Of a stretch of DNA of 64,000 bases, positions 33,234 to 41,030 are shown piece after piece. Position numbers and translations under genes: made by a program. The stretch lies in contig NZ_BARF01000085.1 in assembly GCF_000367365.1 (NCBI RefSeq), forward strand, positions 124,001-188,000, given 5' to 3'. How positions within the stretch are numbered: position 1 is the first letter of the stretch; each line of letters begins with the position of its first letter. This DNA comes from Streptomyces prunicolor NBRC 13075 (GTDB lineage Bacteria > Actinomycetota > Actinomycetes > Streptomycetales > Streptomycetaceae). The notes beneath the pieces were generated by a model. The model did no database searches and was not told the origin of the DNA. It saw nothing but the letters and a program-made list of their open reading frames with translations.

Positions 33234-34334
33234 GTGAGCGGGACGGACACAGGGGTGGACAGGATGACGGACCTGAAGCCGGGCGGCACACCGGACTTGG
33301 CGGCGGGGAGCGTGGTGACCGGGTCCTCCGGTGACCTCGCGGAGTGGCGGGCGTGGGCCTCGGCGACGGGCCCTGCGGACCGGGCGCGCGCCGAGGAGGG
33401 CGTCCGGCGGGCCTACCGGCTGGCGGGACTCGCGGAACCGGAGCGCGTGGTGTGGGTGGGTTCGCCCCGCGCGGCGGTCGCTCTCCTCCGGGAGCAGGCG
33501 GACCGGGGCCCGAGCGTCCGGGACGCGGTGCGCAGTGCGCCGTGGGCGGCGGCGAGACGGCGGCTGCACGCCGAGTTGGGGCCCGCGGGGTGGTCGGCGC
33601 ACTGGGCGGCGACCGGCGGACGGCTGTGGCCGTCGACGCAGGCCCTGGTGGACCGGATCCGTACCGGCGTGATCGAGGAACTGGCCGGAGGCGACACCGG
33701 AAAGGAGGCCGCGGAGGTCCGGCTGATCCTGCTGGACGCCGTGCTCGGGCAGCACGACGCGCCGTGGCTCGCGGCGTTCCCCGCCGACGACGGCCCGATC
33801 GACGCGCTGTCCGCGGTGTGCCGCGGCGCCGGCTGGTGGTGGCCGTTCGCGCGGGTCGCCGTGCTGTCGGAGCGCCCCTCGGCCCTCCACCGCGACGAGG
33901 CCGGACGACTGGACCACGGGGACGGCCCGGCGCTCGCCTACCCGGACGGCTTCGCCCTGCACGCCTGGCGCGGCATGCCGGTTCCGGCCGCCTTCCTGGC
34001 CGAACTGCCCACCTTGACCCCGGAACGCATCCGCGCCGAGGAGAACGCCGAGCTGCGCCGCGTGATGCTGGAGTACTACGGCTACGACCGGTACCTCACC
34101 GATTCGGGCGCCCGCCCCCTGCACCGGGACGAGACGGGCACCCTGTGGCGGATCGACCTGGCCGCCGACGAGCCCGTGGTCATGGTGGAGGTCCTCAACT
34201 CCACCCCGGAACCCGACGGCACCCACCGCACGTACTGGCTACGGGTCCCCCCGTCGACGCGCACGGCCCGAGCGGGGGTGGCCTGGACCTTCGGCCTGGA
34301 CGCCGAGGCGTACGCACCCGAGCGGCAGACCTGA
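33234..34334 (+). CDS. DUF6745-like protein
   Basis: A 366-aa soluble protein with an alpha-helical N-terminal half and a C-terminal part with LHRDEAGRLDHGDGPALAYPDGF, LHAWRGMPVPAAFLAEL, MLEYYGYDRYLTDSGARPL and LHRDETGTLWRIDLA. The LHRDE-(x)n-DG and RGMPVP motifs fit a family I recall as DUF6745, whose members tend to sit beside leucine-rich repeat genes. GTG 33234 is 8 bases after GGAGG; GTG 33228 is too close to it. Function unknown; its position opposite STM4011-4015 suggests participation in the same process. Confidence 0.7.
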   Translation: MSGTDTGVDRMTDLKPGGTPDLAAGSVVTGSSGDLAEWRAWASATGPADRARAEEGVRRAYRLAGLAEPERVVWVGSPRAAVALLREQADRGPSVRDAVRSAPWAAARRRLHAELGPAGWSAHWAATGGRLWPSTQALVDRIRTGVIEELAGGDTGKEAAEVRLILLDAVLGQHDAPWLAAFPADDGPIDALSAVCRGAGWWWPFARVAVLSERPSALHRDEAGRLDHGDGPALAYPDGFALHAWRGMPVPAAFLAELPTLTPERIRAEENAELRRVMLEYYGYDRYLTDSGARPLHRDETGTLWRIDLAADEPVVMVEVLNSTPEPDGTHRTYWLRVPPSTRTARAGVAWTFGLDAEAYAPERQT

Positions 34335-34357
34335 GAGTCCCCGGGCGGCGGGACGTG

Positions 34358-34402
34358 CCTCGCCCCGCGACCCATGAACGTGGGGGGAGCCGCGGGGCGA
34401 GG
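34358..34402. terminator. Stem-loop between convergent DUF6745-like and ribonuclease genes
   Basis: An 11-base perfect stem (CCTCGCCCCGC / GCGGGGCGAGG) with a 23-base loop, 24 bases after the DUF6745-like stop; probably ends transcription from at least that side. Confidence 0.55.
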
Positions 34403-34507
34403 GGTGAGCGATGGTGCAGCCGGTGGGGGCCGGACGCCCGGGTGGTTACGGGCCGGACCTACGCCCGGGCACGTCGTTCCTTCAGGCGCCGAACCTGAAC
34501 GATCGGC

Positions 34508-34897
34508 TCAGCAGCCGAAGTTGATCAGGTTGAAGGTGACGTAGTGGTCCGCGGTGTAGTAGTCCTCCTGGGTCTCCTCGCCGGTGACGATGCGGCGCGC
34601 TCCTCGCGTGGACGAGCCAGGAGTCTTGACCGTGTACTCGTGGTAGTACCCGGACGCCTGGCTGGGGAGGACGCCTTCCTGGTTGCGGAAGACGACGCCG
34701 TCCTGCGAGTAGGGGAAGGGGCCGTTCGTGGCGATCAGGTCGAGCGTGTCGTACGCCTGGGAAGGCAGGGCGCTGTAACAGATGCTGCCGACCGCGGCGG
34801 CGGCCGGAGTCGCGGTGGCGACGGTGCCGCCGATGAGGAGAGTGGACAGGACGGCGGCTGCCGCGCCGATGCCGGTGATCCGTGGGGGGAATCTCAT
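34508..34897 (-). CDS. Secreted guanyl-specific ribonuclease (RNase Sa / N1-T1 family)
   Basis: A 129-aa exported nuclease. A Sec signal (residues 1-36, ending TPAAAA) precedes a mature domain of about 93 residues that reads like RNase Sa: SICYSALPSQAYDTLDLIA, GPFPYSQDGVVFRNQEGVL, YYHEYTVKTPGSSTRGARR, IVTGEETQEDYYTADHYVTF. The catalytic Glu (HEY), Arg (ARRI) and His (DHY) are present, and the first and last cysteines can form the family disulfide. It would cleave RNA 3' of guanosine outside the cell. No barstar-type inhibitor gene is adjacent. Confidence 0.92.
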   Translation of the reverse strand: MRFPPRITGIGAAAAVLSTLLIGGTVATATPAAAAVGSICYSALPSQAYDTLDLIATNGPFPYSQDGVVFRNQEGVLPSQASGYYHEYTVKTPGSSTRGARRIVTGEETQEDYYTADHYVTFNLINFGC

Positions 34898-35166
34898 GCC
34901 CTCATGATGACGCGCGTAGATAGTGGCATGTCAATGACAACAGCGGAGATTTTCCCGCCAAGTCCGATGAGTTTTCAGGGAGTTAACCTGGCGCGCGCCG
35001 TCTCCACACGGTCTGCGCACGGGCAGGGGGCCTTGTCCCTGAACCGCCCGTCCGAAGGGTGCGGGGCGAGGCGTGTCCGCCGAAAGTCTGTGATCGCGCG
35101 ACTTTGGTCGCCGTTCCCCCGCACGGGGTGGGTGACCGGGCCCGGCGCCACATAGATTTGTCGACC

Positions 35167-36414
35167 GTGACCGGAGACAGGACCGCGAAGGTGCCGCAGG
35201 TGTTCGCGGGGCGCCGATGGCTGCTGCCGTCCGCCGTGGCCGACGAACTCGACCCCGACGTCGAACGGCGCGGACGGCCCCGCCGTACCGCACGCGACTG
35301 GGTCGTCGACGTCTGCTGCTTCCTGCTGGCCGTGGCCATCGGGCTCGCGGCCGCGCAGTCCCTCGACGGCGACACCGCTACCCCGCACTCCCTCGCCGTC
35401 GTGGACCAGCTGTTCGGGGTCCTCGCCTGCGGCGCGGTGTGGCTGCGCCGCCGCTGGCCGGTCGGTCTCGCGGTCGCGATGATCCCCGTCGGCTTCGTGT
35501 CGAACACGGCGGGCGGCGCCGCCATGGTCGCCGTCTTCACCCTCGCCGTGCACCGCCCCTTCCGCTACGTCGCCTGGGTCGGGGGTGCCCAACTGGTCCT
35601 GGCCCCGCTGTTCTTCTGGCTGCGGCCGGACCCCGATCTGTCGTACGCCGCCGCGGTCGTGTTCACCGAGCTGCTCACCCTCACCGTCATCGGCTGGGGC
35701 ATGTTCGTCCGCTCCAAGCGGCAGCTCATGCTGAGCCTGCGCGACCGTGCCCGGCGGGCCGAGACGGAGGCGGAACTGCGGGCCGAGCAGGCCCAGCGGC
35801 TCGCCCGCGAGGCCATCGCCCGCGAGATGCACGACGTGCTCGCGCACCGGCTGACCCTGCTGAGCGTGCACGCGGGCGCGCTGGAGTTCCGGCCCGACGC
35901 GCCCCGCGAGGAGGTCGCGCGGGCGGCCGGTGTCATCCGCGAGAGCGCCCACGAGGCCCTCCAGGACCTGCGGGAGATCATCGGCGTCCTGCGCGCGGGC
36001 GAGCCCGACGACACGGGCCGCCCGCAGCCCACGCTCGGCGCCCTGGACGCGCTGGTCACCGAGTCCCGCGAGGCCGGCATGAAGGTCACCCTCGCCAACC
36101 GCGTCACCGACCCCGCCACCGTCCCCGCCTCGGTCGGCCGCACCGCCTACCGCATCGCCCAGGAGGCCCTCACCAACGCCCGCAAACACGCCCCCGGTAC
36201 GGAGGTCACGGTGACGGTCACCGGCACCCCGGGCGAGGGCCTGGTGATCGTCGTACGCAACCCGCCCCCGGAGGGGGAGGTGCCCCATGTCCCCGGTTCC
36301 GGCCAGGGGTTGATCGGGCTGACCGAGCGGGCGACGTTGGCGGGGGGACGGTTGGAGCACGGGCCGGAGGCGGGCGGGGGGTTCCGGGTGCGGGCTTCGC
36401 TGCCGTGGGGATGA
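35167..36414 (+). CDS. Sensor histidine kinase (NarL-type, HisKA_3)
   Basis: A 415-aa membrane kinase. Several transmembrane segments lie between residues 40 and 185 (WVVDVCCFLLAVAIGLAAAQ, PVGLAVAMIPVGFVSNTAGG, LVLAPLFFW, LLTLTVIGWGMFV). A coiled region leads to the HisKA_3 phosphoacceptor helix IAREMHDVLAHRLTLLSVHA (H222). The HATPase domain has RIAQEALTNARKHAPG (N box) and GQGLIGLTERATLAGG (G box). There is no extracellular sensor domain, so it may sense membrane stress. A TAGATT hexamer ends 8 bases before GTG 35167, so the transcript is probably leaderless. Partner: the regulator at 36802. Confidence 0.88.
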   Translation: MTGDRTAKVPQVFAGRRWLLPSAVADELDPDVERRGRPRRTARDWVVDVCCFLLAVAIGLAAAQSLDGDTATPHSLAVVDQLFGVLACGAVWLRRRWPVGLAVAMIPVGFVSNTAGGAAMVAVFTLAVHRPFRYVAWVGGAQLVLAPLFFWLRPDPDLSYAAAVVFTELLTLTVIGWGMFVRSKRQLMLSLRDRARRAETEAELRAEQAQRLAREAIAREMHDVLAHRLTLLSVHAGALEFRPDAPREEVARAAGVIRESAHEALQDLREIIGVLRAGEPDDTGRPQPTLGALDALVTESREAGMKVTLANRVTDPATVPASVGRTAYRIAQEALTNARKHAPGTEVTVTVTGTPGEGLVIVVRNPPPEGEVPHVPGSGQGLIGLTERATLAGGRLEHGPEAGGGFRVRASLPWG

Positions 36415-36801
36415 GGCTCGTTCGGCGCCACGGGTAACTCCCGTTCTGGGCAAGGGGGATGGAGGTCGCTCAGGGAGTGTGGTGAGGGAGTGCGCGCCGC
36501 GCGGCTCTGTCCGCTCCGGCGCCGCCCACGTGGACTCTGGCCAACTCGCTGACTCCGCTGAGGTGTTGGCACGGGACAGCAGCCGGGGCCGGGTGTCCGG
36601 GGCGCTTTCGTGGAGCACCGATCGCGCTGCTGCCCCGCCGCCCCGGAGCCGCTCCCCGAGGATCAACCCGCTCGCGGTGTCGACGGCACGGCCGCCCGCC
36701 TCGGCGTGGGCAGCGAGGATGCGCGTACGACTCCTCGGGTGCCCCGCCCGGCACCGAGGACCACGCCACCACCCGCCGCGTCGCCGTGGTTACGTAGCCC
36801 C
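36415..36801. other. 387-bp gap between kinase and response regulator
   Basis: No open frame here has recognisable homology. A promoter for the response regulator is likely at the right end (TACGTA five bases before its ATG), suggesting separate expression of the pair. Confidence 0.4.
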
Positions 36802-37482
36802 ATGACTGCGATCAGACTGCTCCTCGTCGACGACGACCCGCTGGTGCGGGCCGGGCTGTCCTTCATGTTGGGCGGCGCCGCCGACATCGAGATCGTCGGC
36901 GAGGCCGCCGACGGCAGCGAGGTCGAGGAGCTCGTCGACCGGGTCCACCCGGACGTCGTCCTGATGGACATCCGCATGCCGTCGGTGGACGGACTCACCG
37001 CCACGGAGCGGTTGCGCGCCCGCGGTGACGCGCCCCAGATCGTCGTCCTCACCACCTTCCACGCCGACGAACAGGTGCTACGGGCCCTCCGCGCGGGCGC
37101 AGCCGGCTTCGTCCTCAAGGACACCCCGCCCGCCGAGATCCTCGACGCCGTACGCAAGGTCGCGGCCGGTGATCCCGTCCTCTCGCCCGCGGTCACCCGC
37201 CAGTTGATGGAGCACGCGGCGGGCACCGCCACCGACACCCGTCGGGCACGCGCGCGTGAGCGCATCGCCGCCCTGGGGGACCGTGAACGCGAGGTCGCGG
37301 TGGCCGTCGGCCAGGGACTCGCCAACGCCGAGATCGCCACCGGCCTCTTCATGAGCGTGGCCACCGTCAAGACCCACGTCTCCCGCATCCTGGCCAAGCT
37401 GGACCTCAACAACCGTGTGCAGATCGCCTTGTTGGCGTACGACGCGGGTCTGCTCGAAGAGGACGGGGAGGGTGGGCACTAG
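36802..37482 (+). CDS. LuxR-type response regulator (NarL/FixJ)
   Basis: A 226-aa regulator. The receiver domain has the acidic pair LLLVDDDPLVRAGL, phosphoacceptor D56 in VVLMDIRMPSVDG, Thr in VVLTTFHADEQVL and Lys in GFVLKDTPP. The LuxR helix-turn-helix (about 155-218) has DREREVAVAVGQGLANAEIA and VATVKTHVSRILAKLDLNNR. ATG 36802 is preceded by TACGTA without a ribosome site; leaderless. An open frame upstream to 36610 has no family match. It is the cognate partner of the kinase at 35167. Confidence 0.92.
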   Translation: MTAIRLLLVDDDPLVRAGLSFMLGGAADIEIVGEAADGSEVEELVDRVHPDVVLMDIRMPSVDGLTATERLRARGDAPQIVVLTTFHADEQVLRALRAGAAGFVLKDTPPAEILDAVRKVAAGDPVLSPAVTRQLMEHAAGTATDTRRARARERIAALGDREREVAVAVGQGLANAEIATGLFMSVATVKTHVSRILAKLDLNNRVQIALLAYDAGLLEEDGEGGH

Positions 37483-37545
37483 CCGTCGGCGCCGCGCGTT
37501 CTCACTGAACTGGGAGACCTCGGGGATCGTCCGGGAGGGGCAGGC

Positions 37546-38730
37546 ATGACCGAAGTGGTCGATCTGGGGGAGTTCGGCGAGGAGTTCCGGCGGGACCCGT
37601 ATCCGGTGTACGCCATGCTGCGGGAGCGGGGCCCGGTGCACCGCGTGCGGATGCCGGCGTCGGACCAGGGCCACGAGACCTGGCTGATCGTGGGGTACGA
37701 GGAGGCACGCTCGGCGCTCACCGACCCGCGGCTGGCCAAGGACGGCAACAGGATCGGGGTGACGTTCCTCGACGAGGAGCTGATCGGCAAACATCTGCTG
37801 TCCACCGACCCACCGCAGCACACCCGGCTACGCGGCCTGATCAGCCGCTCGTTCACCGCACGCCGGGTCGAGGAACTGCGGCCGCGCGTCCAGCAGATCA
37901 CCGACGACCTGCTCGACGCGATGCTGCCGGCCGGCCGCGCCGACCTGGTCGAGTCGTTCTCCTACCCGCTGCCGATCACAGTGATCTGCGAGCTGCTCGG
38001 CGTGCCCGAGATGGACCGCACGGAATTCCGCGAGCTGTCCATGGAGGCGGTCGCACCCACCGGTGCGGACAGCGGGTACGACGCGATCGTGCGGCTCGCC
38101 CAGTACCTCCGCGATCTGATCGAGGACAAGCGCTGCGCCGGTCACAGCGGTGATCTCCTCAGTGACCTGATCCGCACCACCGCCAAGGACGGCGACCGAC
38201 TCTCCCCGCAGGAGTTACGGGGCATGGCCTTCATCCTGCTCATCGCCGGCCACGAGACGACCGTCAACCTCCTCACCAGTGGCGTCCACGCTCTGCTCAC
38301 CCACCCCGACCAACTCGCCGCCCTGCGCGCCGACATGACCCTGCTCGACGGCGCGATCGAGGAGATGCTGCGCTACGAGGGACCGGTGGAGAACGCGACG
38401 TTCCGGTTCGCCGCGGAGCCCCTGGACGTCGCCGGCACCTTCATCGAGAAGGGCGAGTCGGTCAGGGTCTGCCTGAACGCCGCCGACCACGACGCGGGCC
38501 GCTTTCCCGCTCCGGACCGCTTCGACATCCGCCGCGACACCCGCGGCCACCTCGCCTTCGGCCACGGCATCCACTACTGCCTCGGCGCCCCCTTGGCCCG
38601 CCTCGAAGCACGCACGGCGATACGCACCCTGTTGGAGCGCGCCCCCGCCCTCACCCTGGCCGGCCCGCCCGGCGACTGGCTCCCGGGCATGCTGATGCGC
38701 GGGATGCGGGCCTTGCCGGTGCGCTGGTAG
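37546..38730 (+). CDS. Cytochrome P450
   Basis: A 394-aa soluble bacterial P450 monooxygenase, resembling the CYP107-like group. The I-helix oxygen-binding motif AGHETT is at about residues 234-239, the ExxR-type EEMLRYEGPVENATFRFA follows, and the haem loop FGHGIHYCLGAPLARLEA has ligand C345. It needs ferredoxin and reductase, not encoded here. Leu224 is a TTA codon (38215-38217), rare in Streptomyces and read by the bldA tRNA, so expression is probably tied to development or secondary metabolism. No biosynthetic cluster is visible around it. Confidence 0.93.
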   Translation: MTEVVDLGEFGEEFRRDPYPVYAMLRERGPVHRVRMPASDQGHETWLIVGYEEARSALTDPRLAKDGNRIGVTFLDEELIGKHLLSTDPPQHTRLRGLISRSFTARRVEELRPRVQQITDDLLDAMLPAGRADLVESFSYPLPITVICELLGVPEMDRTEFRELSMEAVAPTGADSGYDAIVRLAQYLRDLIEDKRCAGHSGDLLSDLIRTTAKDGDRLSPQELRGMAFILLIAGHETTVNLLTSGVHALLTHPDQLAALRADMTLLDGAIEEMLRYEGPVENATFRFAAEPLDVAGTFIEKGESVRVCLNAADHDAGRFPAPDRFDIRRDTRGHLAFGHGIHYCLGAPLARLEARTAIRTLLERAPALTLAGPPGDWLPGMLMRGMRALPVRW

Positions 38731-38921
38731 AACGGCTGGACCCGTAGGAGGCCCAAGGAGACCCGAGGGGGCTCGCCCTCGTGACCGCATCGCCGAGTTC
38801 GCCGAGTTCGACCTGACCATCCAGTACATCCGCCAGGGCACGGTGCTGCCGGTCCGTACGTCCTGAGCGCCCCTGAAGCGCCCTGACGCCTGAGGAGGGA
38901 TCCCGTCTACGACACAACTGC

Positions 38922-39938
38922 TCAGCTGTAGGGGAGGGCGCCCGCGATCTCCGCCAGGCGGACCGGTCTGTGTTCGCGTCTGGAGACTTCGCAGGCCTCG
39001 GCGATACGCAGCGCCTGAAGGGCCTCGCGCCCGTCGCACGGGTTGGTGCGCTGGCCGACGACGACCTCGACGAAGGCGATCAACTCGGCCTCGTAGGCGG
39101 GCGCGAAGCGCTCCAGGAAGCCGGTCCACGGCTTGGTCGCGGCCGGTGGACCGCTCGGCTCGGTGGACGCGATCGGCGTGCGGTCGTCCAGGCCGACGAC
39201 GACCTGGTCCAGCTCTCCGGCGAGCTCCATGCGGACGTCGTAGCCCGCCCCGTTCAGGCGCGCGGCCGTCGTCGTGGCCAGCGTGCCGTCGTCCAGCGTG
39301 AGGACCGCCGCGGCCGTGTCGATGTCACCGGCCTCGCGGAACATCGCGGGCCCGGCGTCCGAACCGGTCGCGTACACGTCGACGACCTCGTGCCCGGTCA
39401 CCCAGCGCAGCATGTCGAAGTCGTGGATCAGGGTGTCGCGGTACAGCCCGCCGGAGATCGGCAGATAGGCGGCCGGGGGAGGCGTCTGGTCGGAGGTCAT
39501 CGCGCGGACCGTGTGCAGCCGTCCCAGCCGCCCCGAACGCACCGCTTCCCGGGCGCCCGTGTAGCCCGCGTCGAACCGGCGCTGGAAGCCCATCTGAAGG
39601 ATCGTTCCCGCCGTCTCGACCTCGGCGATCGCCTGCAACGAGCCCGGCAGGTCAAGGGCGATGGGCTTCTCGCAGAACACCGGGAGCCCGGAGCGCGCCG
39701 CCCTGCCGATTAATTCGGCGTGCGCCGAGGTCGCCGTGGTGATCACGACGGCGTCCACGCCCCACTTGAAGATCTCCTCCGTGCTCGGTGCCGCCGTTTC
39801 CCCCAGCCGGTTCGCCAGCTCCTGGGCCCGAACCGGGTCCACGTCCGTGAGGATCAGCGAACCGACCTCGCGATGACGACTGAGCGTCCTGGCATGGATG
39901 GTCCCGATGCGGCCCGTACCGATGACTCCGATGCGCAT
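38922..39938 (-). CDS. Gfo/Idh/MocA family oxidoreductase (inositol 2-dehydrogenase-like)
   Basis: A 338-aa NAD(P)-dependent dehydrogenase. The Rossmann start MRIGVIGTGRIGTIHARTL, the catalytic-region FCEKPIALDLPG (EKP) and the C-terminal domain with GGLYRDTLIHDFDMLRWVTG (HDFD) resemble myo-inositol or related sugar/polyol dehydrogenases; the substrate is uncertain. ATG 39938 was chosen because the Rossmann fold begins there. Leu76 is a TTA codon (39713-39711), implying bldA control. Divergent from a GntR/UTRA regulator, with a palindromic operator (39979-39990) in between. Confidence 0.85.
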   Translation of the reverse strand: MRIGVIGTGRIGTIHARTLSRHREVGSLILTDVDPVRAQELANRLGETAAPSTEEIFKWGVDAVVITTATSAHAELIGRAARSGLPVFCEKPIALDLPGSLQAIAEVETAGTILQMGFQRRFDAGYTGAREAVRSGRLGRLHTVRAMTSDQTPPPAAYLPISGGLYRDTLIHDFDMLRWVTGHEVVDVYATGSDAGPAMFREAGDIDTAAAVLTLDDGTLATTTAARLNGAGYDVRMELAGELDQVVVGLDDRTPIASTEPSGPPAATKPWTGFLERFAPAYEAELIAFVEVVVGQRTNPCDGREALQALRIAEACEVSRREHRPVRLAEIAGALPYS

Positions 39939-39978
39939 GGGAACAAACTGAGGGCCGACCAGGCACGCTGTCAATGCG

Positions 39979-39990
39979 TATGTCCGGACA
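39979..39990. promoter_or_regulatory. Palindromic operator TGTCCGGACA, copy 1
   Basis: Perfect 10-base palindrome (39981-39990) in the gap between the dehydrogenase and the GntR/UTRA regulator. An identical core recurs at 40837-40846 on the other side of the regulator gene. Confidence 0.55.
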
Positions 39991-40041
39991 ATCGAACTAC
40001 ATCACTTCCCGTCAACCATTCACACAGCTACGCTCGGCCCC

Positions 40042-40806
40042 GTGCCGAAACCAGATGTGGACCCGACAGTGCCGCTCGAGCTCAGCGTGGACCGGAGCAG
40101 CCCGGTGCCGTTGTACTTCCAGCTGTCCCAACAGCTGGAGGCCGCGATCGAACACGGCTCGCTCACCCCCGGCAGCCTGCTGGGCAACGAGATCGAACTG
40201 GCGGCCCGGCTCGGCCTGTCCCGGCCCACGGTCCGCCAGGCCATCCAGTCACTGGTCGACAAGGGCCTCCTGGTGCGCCGCCGGGGCGTCGGCACCCAGG
40301 TCGTGCACAGCCAGGTCAAACGCCCGCTCGAACTCAGCAGCCTCTTCGACGACCTGGAGGCGGCCGGACAGCGCCCCGCCACGAAGGTCCTCGTCAACAG
40401 CATCGTCCCGGCGTCCGCCGAGGTGGCGGCGGCACTCGGCGTGGCCGAGGACAGCGACGTACACCGCATCGACCGGTTGCGCCTCGCGCACGGTGAGCCG
40501 ATGGCGTACCTGAGCAACCACCTGCCGCTCGGCCTCCTCAACCTGGACAGCGCACAGCTGGAGGTCACCGGCCTGTACCGGATGATGCGCACCGCCGGAA
40601 TCACCCTGCACAGCGCCCGCCAGTCCATCGGCGCGCGCGGAGCCACCGCCGAGGAGGCCGAACGCCTCGCCGAGATCGAGGGCGCCCCACTCCTCACCAT
40701 GCAGCGCACGACGTTCGACGACACGGGGCGCGCGGTGGAGTTCGGCAGCCATACCTATCGGCCGACGCGCTATTCGTTCGAGTTCCAGCTTCTGGTACGT
40801 CCCTGA
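40042..40806 (+). CDS. GntR family transcriptional regulator, HutC/UTRA subfamily
   Basis: A 254-aa regulator: N-terminal winged helix-turn-helix (PLYFQLSQQLEAAIEHGSL, ELAARLGLSRPTVRQAIQSL) and a C-terminal UTRA ligand-binding domain (HRIDRLRLAHGEPMAYLSNH, LLTMQRTTFDDTGRAVEFG, HTYRPTRYSFEFQLLV). TACGCT ends 7 bases before GTG 40042, so leaderless. Divergent from the dehydrogenase and flanked on both sides by TGTCCGGACA, it probably represses itself, the dehydrogenase, and possibly the ROK-kinase operon to its right. The ligand may be a sugar or polyol derivative; inference. Confidence 0.88.
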   Translation: MPKPDVDPTVPLELSVDRSSPVPLYFQLSQQLEAAIEHGSLTPGSLLGNEIELAARLGLSRPTVRQAIQSLVDKGLLVRRRGVGTQVVHSQVKRPLELSSLFDDLEAAGQRPATKVLVNSIVPASAEVAAALGVAEDSDVHRIDRLRLAHGEPMAYLSNHLPLGLLNLDSAQLEVTGLYRMMRTAGITLHSARQSIGARGATAEEAERLAEIEGAPLLTMQRTTFDDTGRAVEFGSHTYRPTRYSFEFQLLVRP

Positions 40807-40836
40807 GCGCACCCCCGTCCGCGATATTTGTCATAA

Positions 40837-40848
40837 TGTCCGGACAAC
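40837..40848. promoter_or_regulatory. Palindromic operator TGTCCGGACA, copy 2
   Basis: Same core as copy 1 and the same flanks (ATGTCCGGACAA), 30 bases after the regulator stop and about 185 bases upstream of the ROK kinase start. Confidence 0.5.
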
Positions 40849-40913
40849 TGGGCTGGGTTGTTCTTCCTGGTCGAAATGCGCTGGACGATTTACGCCGTGG
40901 AGCGCAACGAGGC

Positions 40914-40956
40914 TAGGGGCGCGGGGAACTGCGCGACCAGCCACGATGCACCCGCA
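40914..40956 (+). repeat. Streptomyces interspersed repeat, copy 1
   Basis: A 43-base non-coding element starting TAGGGGCGCGGGGAACTGCG; the reverse complement of 62553-62595 matches it at 41 of 43 positions. The GGGGCGCGGGGAACTGCGCGACCAGCC-like core is familiar from many Streptomyces intergenic regions. Its function is unknown. Confidence 0.75.
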
Positions 40957-41030
40957 CCGCACAACGATCCGCACCCCCCTTCAAGCCCCCGCACAGCACC
41001 TAGTGTCACGGTGAGGCAGAATCGGGCCCG

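Noticed and set aside
34931..36666. 563-codon minus-strand frame opposite the histidine kinase
   Set aside because: Shadow of the kinase gene: no motifs, strongly Arg/Gly biased, and it ends in non-coding sequence.
38731..38921. Possible short gene after the P450
   Set aside because: A fragment near 38763-38866 reads like a protein tail (FDLTIQYIRQGTVLPV) but has no start, and no family is recognisable.
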